64,000 nt of DNA. Origin: Gossypium raimondii. Its lineage: Eukaryota; Streptophyta; Magnoliopsida; Malvales; Malvaceae. The first letter of the stretch is position 1; the number at the start of each line of letters is the position of its first letter. This document shows positions 10,775-22,313 of this stretch, one piece after another. The stretch lies in contig NC_068569.1 of assembly GCF_025698545.1 (NCBI RefSeq), forward strand, positions 25,110,001 to 25,174,000, written 5' to 3'. The notes beneath the pieces are model-generated. The model did no database searches. It saw only the letters and a program-made list of their open reading frames with translations, and was not told the DNA's origin. The position numbers and the translations under genes were made by a program.

Positions 10775-13229
10775 TTTGCTTATCTCCTCCCTATCACATT
10801 GGAAACTTTATTTTTTATTCAGTTCTTTTTAACAACAGAAATGATTAAATACAAAAATGGATATCTAGTATATATTTTAATATTTTATCAATTTCATTTG
10901 AAATTATTAAATATATTTATTTGGGTAAAATATTTTCAATTTGTTTTAAATTTATAGTTTACATTATTTGTGTTATAAAAATAAAAACAATAATAAATTA
11001 ACTTCTAAACCATAAATAGTACAAATTAATAATATTATCCACGTGTATAATTAATAGTACACTATATGATAGCTACAATCAATATTATTTATATATATAA
11101 AAAAAATGTCACACAAATATTTAATCGCTAAAAAAATTATAGACTCATGAAGCTTAATAAATAATATAATAGAAATGAGGAGGAGAGGCGGAGGCTGACC
11201 AACAGAGAGGAAGGGAGGACGATTGTTTAAGCACATGATGATTAGAGGAAAGCTAGCCGTTGGATTAGGGAAGCGGCATAATTTATATAATTTTTTTATT
11301 CATTTTAATTATTTCTTAATATGAATTCTACTGATTTTAGCATTTTATTGGTAATTTTGTATGCAAGTATAATATTGTCCAGTGCATTGCAAAACAAATC
11401 AAGCTGTAAATTAAAATGAAGATTTTAAGATTCTTGGACATTAAAATTATTTTAGTAAGTATTTTTATTTATAAAAATATTTCTTTATGACTTTAATTGA
11501 GAATTAAATTTATCTTTTAAGCACAAAAAAACCTATATATTTCAATTTAGGGTTTATTAGTTTTTAAATTATTCTAGTTTAGAAAATAAGATTCAGTCGC
11601 CTTACAACATCATTTTAGCATAAAAAATGAGAAGAGCCTCTTGATTGGGTGTTAGATGACATATAGTTAGTGAACCGGAACGATCAGTAATTGTTGTGTT
11701 TAGTCCACTGAATAACAAATTAACACAACCAATAAAATGAATGGTCGGATCCGTCAAGCAAGTTTAAACAACTTGTGCAGTTGAGGCCGTTGATTTAAGT
11801 CGGGTCCTTCTAATTCGCAAGGCTAGCGAGGAATTAAATCGTGAAAGTTTATTTCAAGGTTATTCGCTTAGTAAGTATTAGTTGTCGAATTGTTCTCGCA
11901 ATTAATTTAGAATCAGAAGGGTTAGTGGTTTGAGGTTATTCCTAGAACATTATTAACTGACTTATTGATTGGAAGAGAAAATCTATTGTCCAGGATTTGT
12001 TTGAAGCTGAAGTCAAATTCGTGTTTGAAGTTGGAACTTTCAATTTTGCTTGTTTACTTTTACAGTGCTCAATTAGTTTTTTATATTTATATTTATTTAA
12101 ATTTTAATTATTTATTTTATAATTATATTAAATTTCTCTTGTATTTTTGCAGATTCACATAAATTCTTGGTTATAAAAAATAATAAAATTAATCAATCTA
12201 ATCTTTATAGGATCGATATTATTCATCATACTGTGAATTTAATTAAATTTTGTTTTAAGTATCAAAATTTATTTTTGATTGATTCCACAATCCACACCAT
12301 TGAAGGGTGGGAGAAGTGGAGGAAGGCGAAAGAGTAGAAGTAAAAAAATGGGAAAAGAGAGAGGACAGCTGGGTTGAAACAGGAGACGGAGAAAAAGTGA
12401 GGACTTGGGGAAGAGAAAGTCAAGGATTGGGAACCCTAATGCTACTGCATGGCATCAATGTTAAACAGTTCTCCTCGAGATACTAAAAAGAAAGAGAAAA
12501 GTATCTATAGGAACCTCTTTTATTATGATTGGAAGAAGAAACGTTTATTTTGTCACACATTTTGCCCTTCTTTTATAATAACCCTCTAACCACAATAAAC
12601 AGATGTCAAGTGTATTTTAAATTAAATCAAAAACTTATTGCATTAATTAAAACAAGTTAATAAACACTAGCATGATGAAATCAAAAGAAAATCAACAAAT
12701 TTCTTAATGTTGATGGTCATCACCCTCACTTCAACTTCCACTTCTCACCATATGAAGAATTCCAGTGTTCCACCCCAAATACATGTTCATCTCAATAAAA
12801 TTTTTTAAATATGAATCGAGATTCAACTTAATTAGAAATAAGTGATTTGTCAAGTGAACAAGAAGAGTGATACAAATTCGAAAGGTTGATTCTTTTATTT
12901 TTTTCTATTTTTATAGTAATTTCAACATTTAAATCAAAGGATAATACATATATATATTTAAGTACATTTAAATTATGTTTTTTGATATCAATCGAGATAA
13001 AACTCAATCTACATATTCATAGTTGAGCTAAATCTATACTATCTTTTTCATAAATTTGATTTCTTTGTCATTTAAGAAGCGCATCAAAAATTTCATAGAT
13101 TTTATTATATTGGATTTAGATGTTCATTTTCTCAATAAATTTTTTATTCTAAAAGATGATTTTTTTCAATTTTTGCTTATTCTTTTGTGAATTTGTTATA
13201 TTAGAAATAGTAATTTTGAACTTGCATAA
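10775..13229. other. Intergenic region upstream of the exonuclease gene
   Basis: No coding sequence is supported. 10775-11300 would hold the exonuclease promoter on the minus strand; I could not pick a single TATA box. About 11650-12290 is less AT-rich and resembles a decayed gypsy leader or 3' region (for example a GGATCGATATTATTC block near 12210), but no ends or domains could be fixed. 12300-12450 is a purine-rich stretch without other signal. The rest is AT-rich. Confidence 0.4.
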
Positions 13230-14350
13230 AATATTTCTCTCAATCATTTTGCTTTGGTTAGAGTTTTGCTTTAATTAATCATAGTGAAAATCAAATGAAA
13301 TAATCCTTAATACATTTATGTTACATTTGGTTATTAATGTAATAATATCTGAAGAAAAATTTATTTAACACATGTTTTAAAATACTTAGACATAAAATAA
13401 AAATAATTAATACACATTTAAACATAAAATTAGAAATATGAGTAGAAGTTTTATAAAAAATAAAACATCTTCAGAATAAGTGAAAAATTTTCCTTTTTGC
13501 CACAAATAAGTCGTGTGAGTGGCTAAAAAAATACCAACTGTGTTTAATTTATAGCTAATCAAAGGCTAAAACACGTGAAAAAAATAATATTCCAACCAAA
13601 CATAGCATTATAGTAACAATTTTTTTTTTGTTGATCCTCTATTCACTTTGAATATGATTTATGTCTTACAATGAGAGATTATATCTTTGGGATACCTATT
13701 CGAAACTCATTTCTGTGATGAATCAAAGCATGACAATTTTGATTTGGTATGGTAAGTCAAATGACTAGTTTTACGCTGTTGTCACATGAGATTATATTCT
13801 ATAGATACTTGTGTGATTATACAAGTAAAATTTTTCATGATAGATCATGTTCGATGAATTTTTCCAACATATTATATTAGTCTTAGTTCAGTTGGCATTG
13901 ATATTAATGCCAGCGCAGGAGGATGTAAGTTGGAGCATGCTTAGATGCGTTTATCTTACTATTTAAAGGTTGAGAGTGATTGTTAGTAGTTTTAGGCGTG
14001 GTATAAGAAGAAAAAGAAAAGCTAATCATGTACCAACAAGAACATGTTTATTCATATACTTGATAATCTTATTATCAAACTCATTACACTTGTTAGATTG
14101 GCAACCAAATTTAAAATTATAATCAAATAAATAGGGGGGAAAGATAAAATCAGTTGAAATTATCAAGGAGAAGGATAAATAAGCAAGCTTAAACTTGCAT
14201 TTTTATTTAGTGAATTACATTTTTTTTCTTTTCTCTCTTTGTTTTAAGAGATTTTATTAAAGTACACAAGAGACCCTCTCATAAATACAAGTGATAATTT
14301 AGAATGAATCCATGAGAGGAATGCGTGTTTAGAAAATAGAAAGAAGTGAT

Positions 14351-14813
14351 TCAAGGGCACTTGCCATTCTTGTACTTGGCATAGCAAGGGCATACTTCCT
14401 TGTTAGCAGTAGGGCCAGGGGGCACACACCCATCGCAGGTGTTGCAGCAAGCGTTGCATGTTTTAAGGCACATCTTCGGCTTCCATGACTTGCTGCACCT
14501 TGATGCACACTTCCCCTCGCATTCTGGGATTAGGGGTTTTCCATTAATGCATACATTCATATATAAAGCTTTTTATATTCGAAGAGTATAATTATTCATA
14601 AACTCTCTTACCTGGCCTTTGGACTTGGGCTTCAACCATTAGCATCCCAATCTAAGAATTGTCAAGAAAAGACATGATTAGTTTTGTGTTGGTACCTTAA
14701 AATCATGATGGATTGCAACATAAATTGCTGTTTAAAACCTTAAAATAAAGTACCTCGCAAACTAGGAAAAGACACAAAACAGCAAGCAAAAGGGTTGTCT
14801 TAGTGGTGGCCAT
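14351..14813 (-). CDS. GASA/snakin family cysteine-rich secreted peptide, copy 1
   Basis: Three exons, minus strand: 14813-14754, 14651-14612 and 14523-14351 (stop TGA 14353-14351). Junctions are GT...AG and give 90 aa. Residues 1-28 or so (MATTKTTLLLAVLCLFLVCE then IGMLMVEAQ) form a signal peptide; the C-terminal 56 residues (35-90) hold the 12 cysteines of the GASA domain, from C-x3-C-x3-C through TCNACCNTC to VCPCY and a final KCP. I chose the acceptor at 14525-14524 (CCCAG) because it yields exactly 12 cysteines and an 88-nt intron; another AG near 14565 would leave an intron of only about 43 nt. The spacing NTC-x2-C differs from the more common C-x-C here. GASA peptides are gibberellin-responsive apoplastic peptides acting in growth and antimicrobial defence (family knowledge). 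Coding sequence is identical to copy 2. Confidence 0.92.
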
Positions 14814-14895
14814 TCTCAAACTTGTTTCTCTTTATGTGTGTGTCCTTTCCTTTTTTATTGTGGTTCATTTCAATGCTAAGGTGTGGGGGGGGGGG

Positions 14896-14902
14896 GTTTA
14901 TA
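14896..14902 (-). promoter_or_regulatory. TATA box of GASA copy 1 beside a 12-G tract
   Basis: The minus strand reads TATAAAC about 83 bp upstream of the ATG, a sensible TATA position. A run of 12 G on the plus strand (14885-14896) touches its 3' side. The second gene copy has only 7 G there. Confidence 0.65.
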
Positions 14903-15267
14903 GGATAGAGGTATGAATCTCAAAACTAATTTTAGGAAGCTAATTTCTAATATTAGACAATTTAGCCATTCTTTTAGGAGTAATTACCCCAAATATATAT
15001 AAAAGAGGATAAACAAAACATGAATACCATCCTCAAACTTAATTTTCTATATAGTTACTCCCTAATTACAGTAGATTTGTTTTACATTAATTAAGTTTCA
15101 CTTCTTTATCTTCCTTCAATTATAATTAATTATATCCCTTTTATAATTCTTTTCTCTTTATCCATAATCATTTATATATATAAATTAGTTTTTTTTCATG
15201 CTGATTGATTTGTGTATTAATTAAAATATATTATATGTAAATATTAAAAACATTTCATCAATAATAT

Positions 15268-17414
15268 TGTCGAAACCATTTTTTATTTTGAAAAAACGGG
15301 GTCGACTTTTAAAACGAAAATGGAGTCGCCACCAATCTTTTTCGAGATGTGATCTCGGGCTCGGGAGTTGGTTACGCACGAGGAAGGATTAACACCATCG
15401 TAACGCCCAAAAATTGGTACCTAGTTGATTAATTAATGTCCTAATGTCGAAAAATTAAAAATTCGAAAAGAAATTTAAAAATATGATCATTTTATTAAAA
15501 AAAGAATGGTGTATTTCACATTAATCGAGAAAAAGAATTGTATCCCGTGAGTTAGGACACAATATCTCTAATCCCAACACGAGAATAAACACCAAAAAAT
15601 TATTTATTTTTAGAAATTTTGATCATCTTGGTTTTGGAGAAGAAATCATATCTAGTAAGTTGGAACTTTTCTGATTCCCAAGACAATTTTTTAAAAAACA
15701 TGTTTTTTTTTTAAAAAAGGGGTCGTATATTTGGAATTATCAAAAAAAATCGAGACCCCGTAAGTTAGGATACAATCTTTTCGAATTCCAAAATATGAAG
15801 TATTTTTATTTTAAGAAAAAAATATGCATTTGGGTCGAAATTAATGCGATACTTGAAATGTTACACGAATAAAATATTAAAACGACGAATAACGAGAATA
15901 CGAATGTAAAATAACAATGATCACATAATATACATCACTTTAATATTAAAAAACAACAAAATGAACAATAATAATGAATAATAAAGGTATAAGCAATAGT
16001 ATAAAAAATATAAGAAGACAATATCAAAATTAAAAGAAATTAATAAATAAATACACAAAATAGCGTTGAGGAAATTAATCTACGAAATATTAAAATGATT
16101 ATTAAAAAAGGTGAAATTAGGGTTATAAAAATAATAACATTAAAAATAATAAATAATCTAAAGTTTTTGAAAAAATAAAAATAGGAGATAAAATAAAATA
16201 AATGCATTTAAAGTCTTTAAGTTAGGAAAAAATATATATATATATAATGGAAATAATAGTATAAAACTAATTGATTTAAAGATATAGCTACAATAATAAG
16301 TACATAAATAAATAAGGTAAAATAATAATAGCAATAATAATTTTGAATTAATTAACTTAATAATAAAATAGTCAAAATGACAAAATAAGATTAAATTGGG
16401 CTTTAAAACAAAGTTTTGGGGCAAAATTGGAAATAAACGCAAAAGGGAGGACTAGATTAAACGCGCGGATGAGATGGAGGGACTGAATGGGAAATAATTC
16501 CCACCCTCCAAAACGCACAGTTCCATCAGGGACTAAAATTGAAGCCGGGATAAATTATAGGGCAAAATAGACCCTTCCACAAAAACACACGGCTCCTAAG
16601 GTTGGAGCGGGTCCGGTCTCGGGTTCATGGCCAAAATAGCGTTGTTTTGGTGCCTAAGAGGCCTGCAGGGCCTATAAAAGCCAAGTTTTAAACAAAAAAA
16701 TCTATTTAGCCCCTAGTTTCAAAAAAAAAAACTGAAAGCTCTCCCCTCTTCCTTCAAAGATTTCAGAATCGACCACTCGGCCGGCCACCACCATGGCCAC
16801 CGATCACCGGCTATGGCAGCCATGCATCCATTGTGGTAAAAAATCAAAAATATTTTTTGGGTATTTTCGACTCCCGAACCTGAAAAACACTGATTTTTAT
16901 CTGAATCGGCACCTCCCTCGCAAAAAGGTACGATTTTTATCCTTTTCTTCTTCTTTTTTGTTTTCTTAAAAAAATAAAAATAAATAAATAAATAAGCCGA
17001 AAAAAGAAAAAATGGCACAACTACCTTTGAAAATGATCTATATTTGAATTGATTTTTCTCTGTTCTCTTTTGATTCATTCGTAAGTAATAAAATAAAATC
17101 AGGGCCTTTTTTATAGCCCGAAAATACAACTTATTTTCCTATTTTTTTCTATTTTTTACACTAGTTTTTTTGCTTTTGGACTCTTCTAGTTTGTTTTGCA
17201 TGTGCAAGGACGTGGCGGCACACGCGGGGGAGGCGGCGGCAGCTGGAGGCTGTTGTTATGAACGTGGCGGATTAGGGTTTTTTGTTTTATTTTTCTAAAA
17301 GTGTTTTAGGATGTTCTGTTGGGCTAGGGTTTTAGTTATTTGGGCTGATTTGTATTTGTTTATTTCTTGTGTTTATTTTGGGTTTTGGGCCTAGGCTAAA
17401 ATTGGCTTATTACA
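15268..17414 (-). repeat. 3' LTR of the gypsy element (2.15 kb, full length)
   Basis: TG...CA ends, with the polypurine tract complement GCTGCCCCTCTTTACT just outside at 17415. Holds the GTCGCCACCAATC block seen in many plant gypsy LTRs. A TATA-like CCTATAAAAGCC at about 16672-16683 reads on the plus strand, opposite to the coding strand; whether it is used is unknown. Several long open frames in this LTR (for example 16719-17129) are low-complexity and were not called genes. Confidence 0.8.
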
Positions 17415-17430
17415 GCTGCCCCTCTTTACT
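17415..17430 (-). promoter_or_regulatory. Polypurine tract of the gypsy element
   Basis: The minus strand reads AGTAAAGAGGGGCAGC immediately before the LTR start TGTAATAAGCC. Its position and orientation set the element on the minus strand. Confidence 0.75.
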
Positions 17431-17564
17431 CATTGTCGTGTAACGAAAATGGAGCAAAAACTTAAAAATAATCAATTTTGCCTGGTCTTGCAAAGTCTTA
17501 ACCTCTCTTGGTGCTCCTCTTCTTCAAATAGCCTAATTCCAGCCCACTACGTCTTGTTGCTTCG

Positions 17565-18260
17565 ATCGACTCTACTGCAACTTCAGATACAACTTGTAGC
17601 TTCAATCTACTCTGTCGCGACTACTGCAACTTCAAAGGTATGGGATTTGTCGTTTTAATCCGCTCCACTGCAACTTCAGGGAGATAGGATTGATGGCTTC
17701 AACCTACTTCATAGCAACTTCAGGAAGATAAGGCTGGTGACTTCAATTTGCTGCACTGCAACTTCAGGAAGATAAGATTCGCCATAATTTGTAGCTTTAA
17801 TCTGTTCCACTGCTACGCCAGGGAAATAAGATTCGATGTCTTCAATATGCTCCGCTGCTACTTTAGGGAGATAAGGCTGGTGGCTACAATTTGCTCCACT
17901 ATAACTTCAGGAAGATAAGATTCACCATAGCTTGCAACTTTAATCTATTCCACTACTACACCAAGGAAAAGATTCGCTGTCTTCAGTCTGCTCCGCTGCA
18001 ACTTTAAGGAGATAAGGCTGGTGGCTTCAATCTGCTCCACTGTAACTTCAGGAATATAAGATTCGCCATAACTTGTAGCTTTAATCTGTTCCACTGCAAC
18101 GCCAAGGAAATAAGATTCGCTGTCTTCAGTCTGCTCCGCTGCTACTTCAGGGAGATAGAATTATTGGCTTTAATCTGCTCCACTGCAACTTCAGAGAGAT
18201 AAGATTCACCAACTTCTTCAATCTATTCTACTGCAACTTCAGTGGTATAGGATTTGTGGT
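17565..18260. repeat. Minisatellite in the 3' non-coding part of the gypsy element
   Basis: About 15 diverged copies of a unit with core CTCCACTGCAACTTCAGGGAG and tail GATAAGATTCGCC or GATAAGGCTGGTGGCTTCAA. Measured spacing between cores is 44, 44, 54 and 45 bp (17671, 17715, 17759, 17813, 17858), so two unit types alternate. A second, shorter series around 18530-18610 repeats TTCAATCCACTGTA-like words. Internal minisatellites between integrase and LTR are known in large gypsy elements. Confidence 0.8.
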
Positions 18261-19861
18261 TTCATCGATTTGTTCTCTGGGGAACATGACCTGTAGAATC
18301 CATTTCATGGGCCTATTTATGCCTAGTGATTAGGATGTTATAATCGGAATGAATCAAAATCTCCTAACTAGATGTGTATGCATGAATGCAAAATGTCATG
18401 AAAATGATCCCTTAATGTTTGAGTTATTATTGCTCGTTGTTCATTAAGGCTCTATCACCGACACGTTAGAACGCCATCTTGTTCGGCAGGTATTTCCACA
18501 GAAACACTTATATTTTACTTAATCAGATTGCCCCCACTGTAGTCTTCAAGGTTCAATCCACTGTAATCTTCTAGGTTCAATCCACTATACTTTTGGGATA
18601 TAAAATTTGAATCATTTTCCTCCCACTATAATTTAAGAGTGTAAGATCTGGCTCTTTCTCAATCCTCTCCTACTACAATTCAAGGATACAGGATCTGAAT
18701 CTCTTCGGTCTCCTACACCATTCCCAGGGTGTCATACCAAATGTTTATGCACAATTGTATAACTTTTTTCTCCAAGAACAACCTCTTCCTATTACTCGGT
18801 GATCATTGCTTGCTTGTTCATTGAAGCTATATCACCAACACGATATCTTGTTGTTGTTTTTTCAATCAATACTTTTGACAACAAAATCCAAAGAGATAGT
18901 TTTAATTTAGACTTTTCCTTCTTAGATATTTCAACCTTTAAACTTGGTGTGTTCTAAACAATAGTCCTGTTTCAGGTTCTTGTATTATTTAGAAACTTCT
19001 AGAGTAATATGCAAAACTTCCCTTGTGAAAGTATTATTAGCCTATTAATCATTATTCTAACGCAACATGCTTGCAAAAAGATTATAAAAATGGATAAAAA
19101 TAAAATTGATTTAGAGCATAGCTCGGAATGAATAAATTATCAAGGATGATATAAAAAAAAGAATTGATTGGGAACACGCATCTTGAAAAGAAATGAAGTA
19201 TTCCAAGAACAACAAATTTAATATAAATAGTATGTAGAGTAGGTACCCCAGATATTGCAGCTTGATCTTCTCTATACCAACTTTCTGAAAAACTGTTTTT
19301 TGAATTTGACATATGTTTAGGAGATCTACAGTACTTTTTCGATGCCCCAGATGTCGCATCCCCTTTCCTGTTGATTTAGGTATAACAAGATCACCGCATG
19401 ATCCATTTTGGTCAATATTTGAGCTGCCCTTTTCGAGTTTTCAACTCAAATCCCCTTTGGTCTCAAGGCGCCATTTCCGGGTTTTCACCTTGGTCTTTTT
19501 TTAGGACTCAAAGCGCCCTTTGCGGGTTTTCACCTTGGTCTCTTCTCCTTTTTCAAGTGAAGTACTTCTTGACTGGATCTGAGTTTACAGGATTAGGCAA
19601 GTTTTTACCATCTATTTCACTCAAAACCAATGCTCCTCCAGAAAAGGCATTTTTTACAACATAAAGTCATTCCTAATTTGGCATCCATTTCCCTCTAAAA
19701 TCCTTTTGTAGAGGAAGGATCTTTTTCAACACCAGGTCCCCTTCGTGGAATTTTCTCGGACGAATTTTTTGTTGTAGGCTCGTATCATTTGTTTCTGGTA
19801 CATCTGACCGTGGTGAATAGCTTTTAGCCTTTTTTCCTTCTATTAGGTTCAACTGATCATA

Positions 19862-20862
19862 TCAAGATTGGATCAATTCTACTTCATCCAACTTTAGCTC
19901 AGCCAATACCCAGAGAAAAGGAATTTCAACTTCAATGGGTAAAATTGCCTCCATACCATAAACCAAGGAGAAATGTGTTGCCCCGGTGGAAGTCCTGATT
20001 GATGTTCGATAAGAAAATAGGGCAAATGGTAATTTCTTATGCCAGTCCTGGTAAGTCTCAGTCATTTTCCCCACAATTTTCTTGATATTTTTGTTGGCTG
20101 CCTCAACTGCACTATTCATTTTTGGGTGATATGGTGACGAATTATGGTGTCTGATCCTGAATTGACTGCAGAGCTCTGCTATTGAGCTATTGTTCAAATT
20201 CAACGTATTGTCAGATATGATTCTTTCAGGTATTCCATTTTCAAGAACTTGCTGACTGCTGACTTTATGACATTAGCACACGAAGCAGCTTCTACCCATT
20301 TAGTGAAGTAATCAATAACCATGAAGATGAAACGATGCCTATTAGAAGCCTTCGGTGATATTGGCCCGATGACATCCATACTCCACGTGGAGAAAGGCTA
20401 TGGAGAAGTCATAACGTGAAGAGGTAAAGGAGGTGCGTGTATTTTGTCTCCATAAATTTGGCATTTATGGCACTTCTTGGTATAATTGATGCAATCTTCT
20501 TCTATGGTGGACCAGTAGTACCCGAATTTCATAATCTGTCTAGCCATTGTGAAACCACTGGCATGCATTCCGCAAATACCCTTTCGGACCTCCTCCAAGA
20601 TTTTCTTAGCCTCCACAGTGTCCACACATCTTAATAGTACCTGATCATTTCCCCTTTTATATAAGATCTCCTCATCTAAGACATAATCATTGGCTAGTCT
20701 TCTTAGAGTCCTCTTATCATTCTCAGCTGCCCAGTCATGATACTTACGATTCTTCACATATTGTAATATATCTTGATACCAAGGGCTGTCATCCTTTTCT
20801 CCGTATTCGATATTGTAACAATGAGCTGGGGTTTCATAAATGCTCATCTGTTTAGGCTTCAT
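19862..20862 (-). pseudogene. Gypsy integrase, frameshifted
   Basis: N-terminal zinc region at about 20600-20440 reads GICGMHASGFTMARQIM...CHKCQ: the first His and both Cys are present, but the second His of the HHCC site is Phe. The core starts MDVIGPISPKASNRHRF (about 20380-20330), and a frameshift near 20240 is needed to reach the ISDNTLNLNN block and the catalytic Glu region (NSAVEAANKNIKK, about 20120-20080). The C-terminal part (GYRTS-like SYRTSIRTSTGATHFSLVYG) follows. It cannot be active as it stands. Confidence 0.85.
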
Positions 20863-21038
20863 ATCCTATTGTCTGTTCACTTTGATTATGGAGGCTAGAG
20901 TAGCCAACGCGTCGCCATCTGGTTTTCTTCTCGTGGGAGATAGCAGAAATAAATGTCATCAAACTCTTCAATCAATTCGAGAACCAGCTTTCGATAACTA
21001 GTTAATTTGGGATCTCTCGTTTCCCATTCACCTTTGAG

Positions 21039-21266
21039 TTAGTATATCACCAATGATGAATCTCCATATACCTCTAGTATCGCATTAACTTTATCTGGGT
21101 CGATCTCAATTCCTTTTTCACTGACTATGAAGCCTAACAGCTTTCCTGATCTACCTCCGAAATTGTATTTTGATGGATTGAGCTTGAGCTGAAACTTCCT
21201 CAATCTTAGGAGCAATTTCCTCAAGACTTGAACATGTTCATCTTCTTTACTGAGATAGTATATCAC
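21039..21266 (-). pseudogene. Second copy of a reverse-transcriptase segment, in frame inside RNase H
   Basis: Minus-strand protein with VQVLRKLLLRLRKFQLKLNP...SGKLLGF...IEIDPDKVNAI, a near repeat of the RT segment at 21568-21800. Here it is preceded by RNase H sequence (VIYYLSK) and followed by YGDSSLVIYQLKGEWETRD of the second RNase H, all in one open frame. The normal centre of the RNase H region is missing at this place. Confidence 0.8.
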
Positions 21267-21311
21267 CCTTTCTTTCTTTCCTGTAGTATATCACCCTTTC
21301 TTTCTTTCCTG
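21256..21311. repeat. 28-bp tandem duplication in gypsy RNase H
   Basis: TAGTATATCACCCTTTCTTT... occurs at 21256-21283 and again at 21284-21311 without a gap or mismatch that I can see. It lies exactly at the upstream joint of the inserted RT copy. Confidence 0.8.
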
Positions 21312-21567
21312 TCTTATCATGTTGGCCTAACACACATCCCATAGAATTGTCAAACATCGTTAAATACAGTATCAGCGGCCTATCTGGACTAGGTGGTGAC
21401 AGTACTAGAGTATTAGACAAGTACGATTTTACCCTGTCAAAAGCTCCCTAACATTTCTCGTCCCACTCACCTGGATTATGTTTCTTTAAAAGATGGAATA
21501 TTGGATCATATTTTTTGGTTAATTGTGAAATAAATTGGGCAATGTAATTCAATCTTCCTAGGAAACC

Positions 21568-22107
21568 TCAAACTTCCTTCTGAGTACGTGGTGGAGGTAA
21601 TTTTCGTATCGTATTAACTTTATCTGGGTCGATCTCAATTCTTTTTCCACTGACCATGAAGCCTAACAGTTTTCCTGAGATAGCTCCGAAAGTGCATTTT
21701 GATGGATTGAGCTTGACCTGAAACTTCCTCAATCTTAGGAGCAATTTCCTCAAGACTTGAACAGGTTCCTCTTTTTTTCTGGATTTTACAATCATATCGT
21801 CGAAGTAAACCTCGATTTCCTTATACATCATGTCATGAAACAAGGCTACCTTGGCTCTTTGATATGTTGCTCCTGCATTCTTTAAACCAAATGGCATCAC
21901 TTTATAGCAAAACGTTCCTCACAAGGTGATGAATGTGGTCTTTACCATATCTTCGGGATGTATCTTTATCTGATTGTATCCGGAGAAGCCATCCATAAAG
22001 GAAAACAGAGAGTAGCCTGTTGTATTATCCACTAAAGTGTCAATATCAAGCAATGAGAAATTGTCTTTTGGGCTGGCCTTTTTCAGTTCCCTATAATCCA
22101 TACACAT
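21568..22107 (-). pseudogene. Gypsy reverse transcriptase, one stop/frameshift
   Basis: Blocks in order: MCMDYRELKKASPKDNFSLL, FMDGFSGYNQIKIHPEDMVKT, MMPFGLKNAGATYQRA, and YFDDMIVKSRKKEEPVQVL, whose FDD is the catalytic motif (YFDD variant of YxDD). A stop at about 21910 separates the first two from the rest. It continues into RKLPPPRTQKEV, the usual end of the RT domain. Confidence 0.85.
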
Positions 22108-22313
22108 TCGTACTTTCCCATCTTTTTTAGGGACTGGGACGATATTGGCTACCTATTCGGAATACTTGACCGCCTGTAAGAACCCAACATCAAACTACTT
22201 TTTGACTTCCTCCTTTATTCTTAGCACAATATCCTGCTTTATCGTCTGAAGTTTCTGCTGGACTGGCTTGCAATCCTCTCTTATAGGAAGGTGATACACT
22301 ACAATGTCAGTGT

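Larger units (their letters stand above)
13230..15267. repeat. Direct duplication, copy 1 (2.04 kb, carries a GASA gene)
   Basis: From AATATTTCTCTCAATC at 13230 to CATCAATAATAT at 15267, this block is repeated at 27460-29482 in the same orientation, about 14.22-14.23 kb away. Differences are a few substitutions and small indels, mostly in homopolymers. It includes the whole GASA gene with promoter and 3' flank. The right end of copy 1 joins the gypsy LTR exactly at its terminal TG. Confidence 0.95.

Noticed and set aside
10650..10832. 60-aa plus-strand frame over exonuclease exon 1
   Set aside because: Antisense shadow of the transit-peptide region.
14400..14591. 63-aa open frame on the plus strand over GASA copy 1 (also 28622-28864 over copy 2)
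   Set aside because: Antisense shadow of the GASA exon. No family signature, and the minus-strand frame has signal peptide, splice sites and 12 cysteines.
16719..17129. 136-aa minus-strand frame in the gypsy LTR
   Set aside because: Lys/Phe-rich low-complexity translation inside a repeat. No domain.
17565..18260. CRISPR-like array impression from evenly spaced repeats
   Set aside because: Repeats are diverged, spacers are themselves repeats, and this is a plant retrotransposon. It is a minisatellite.
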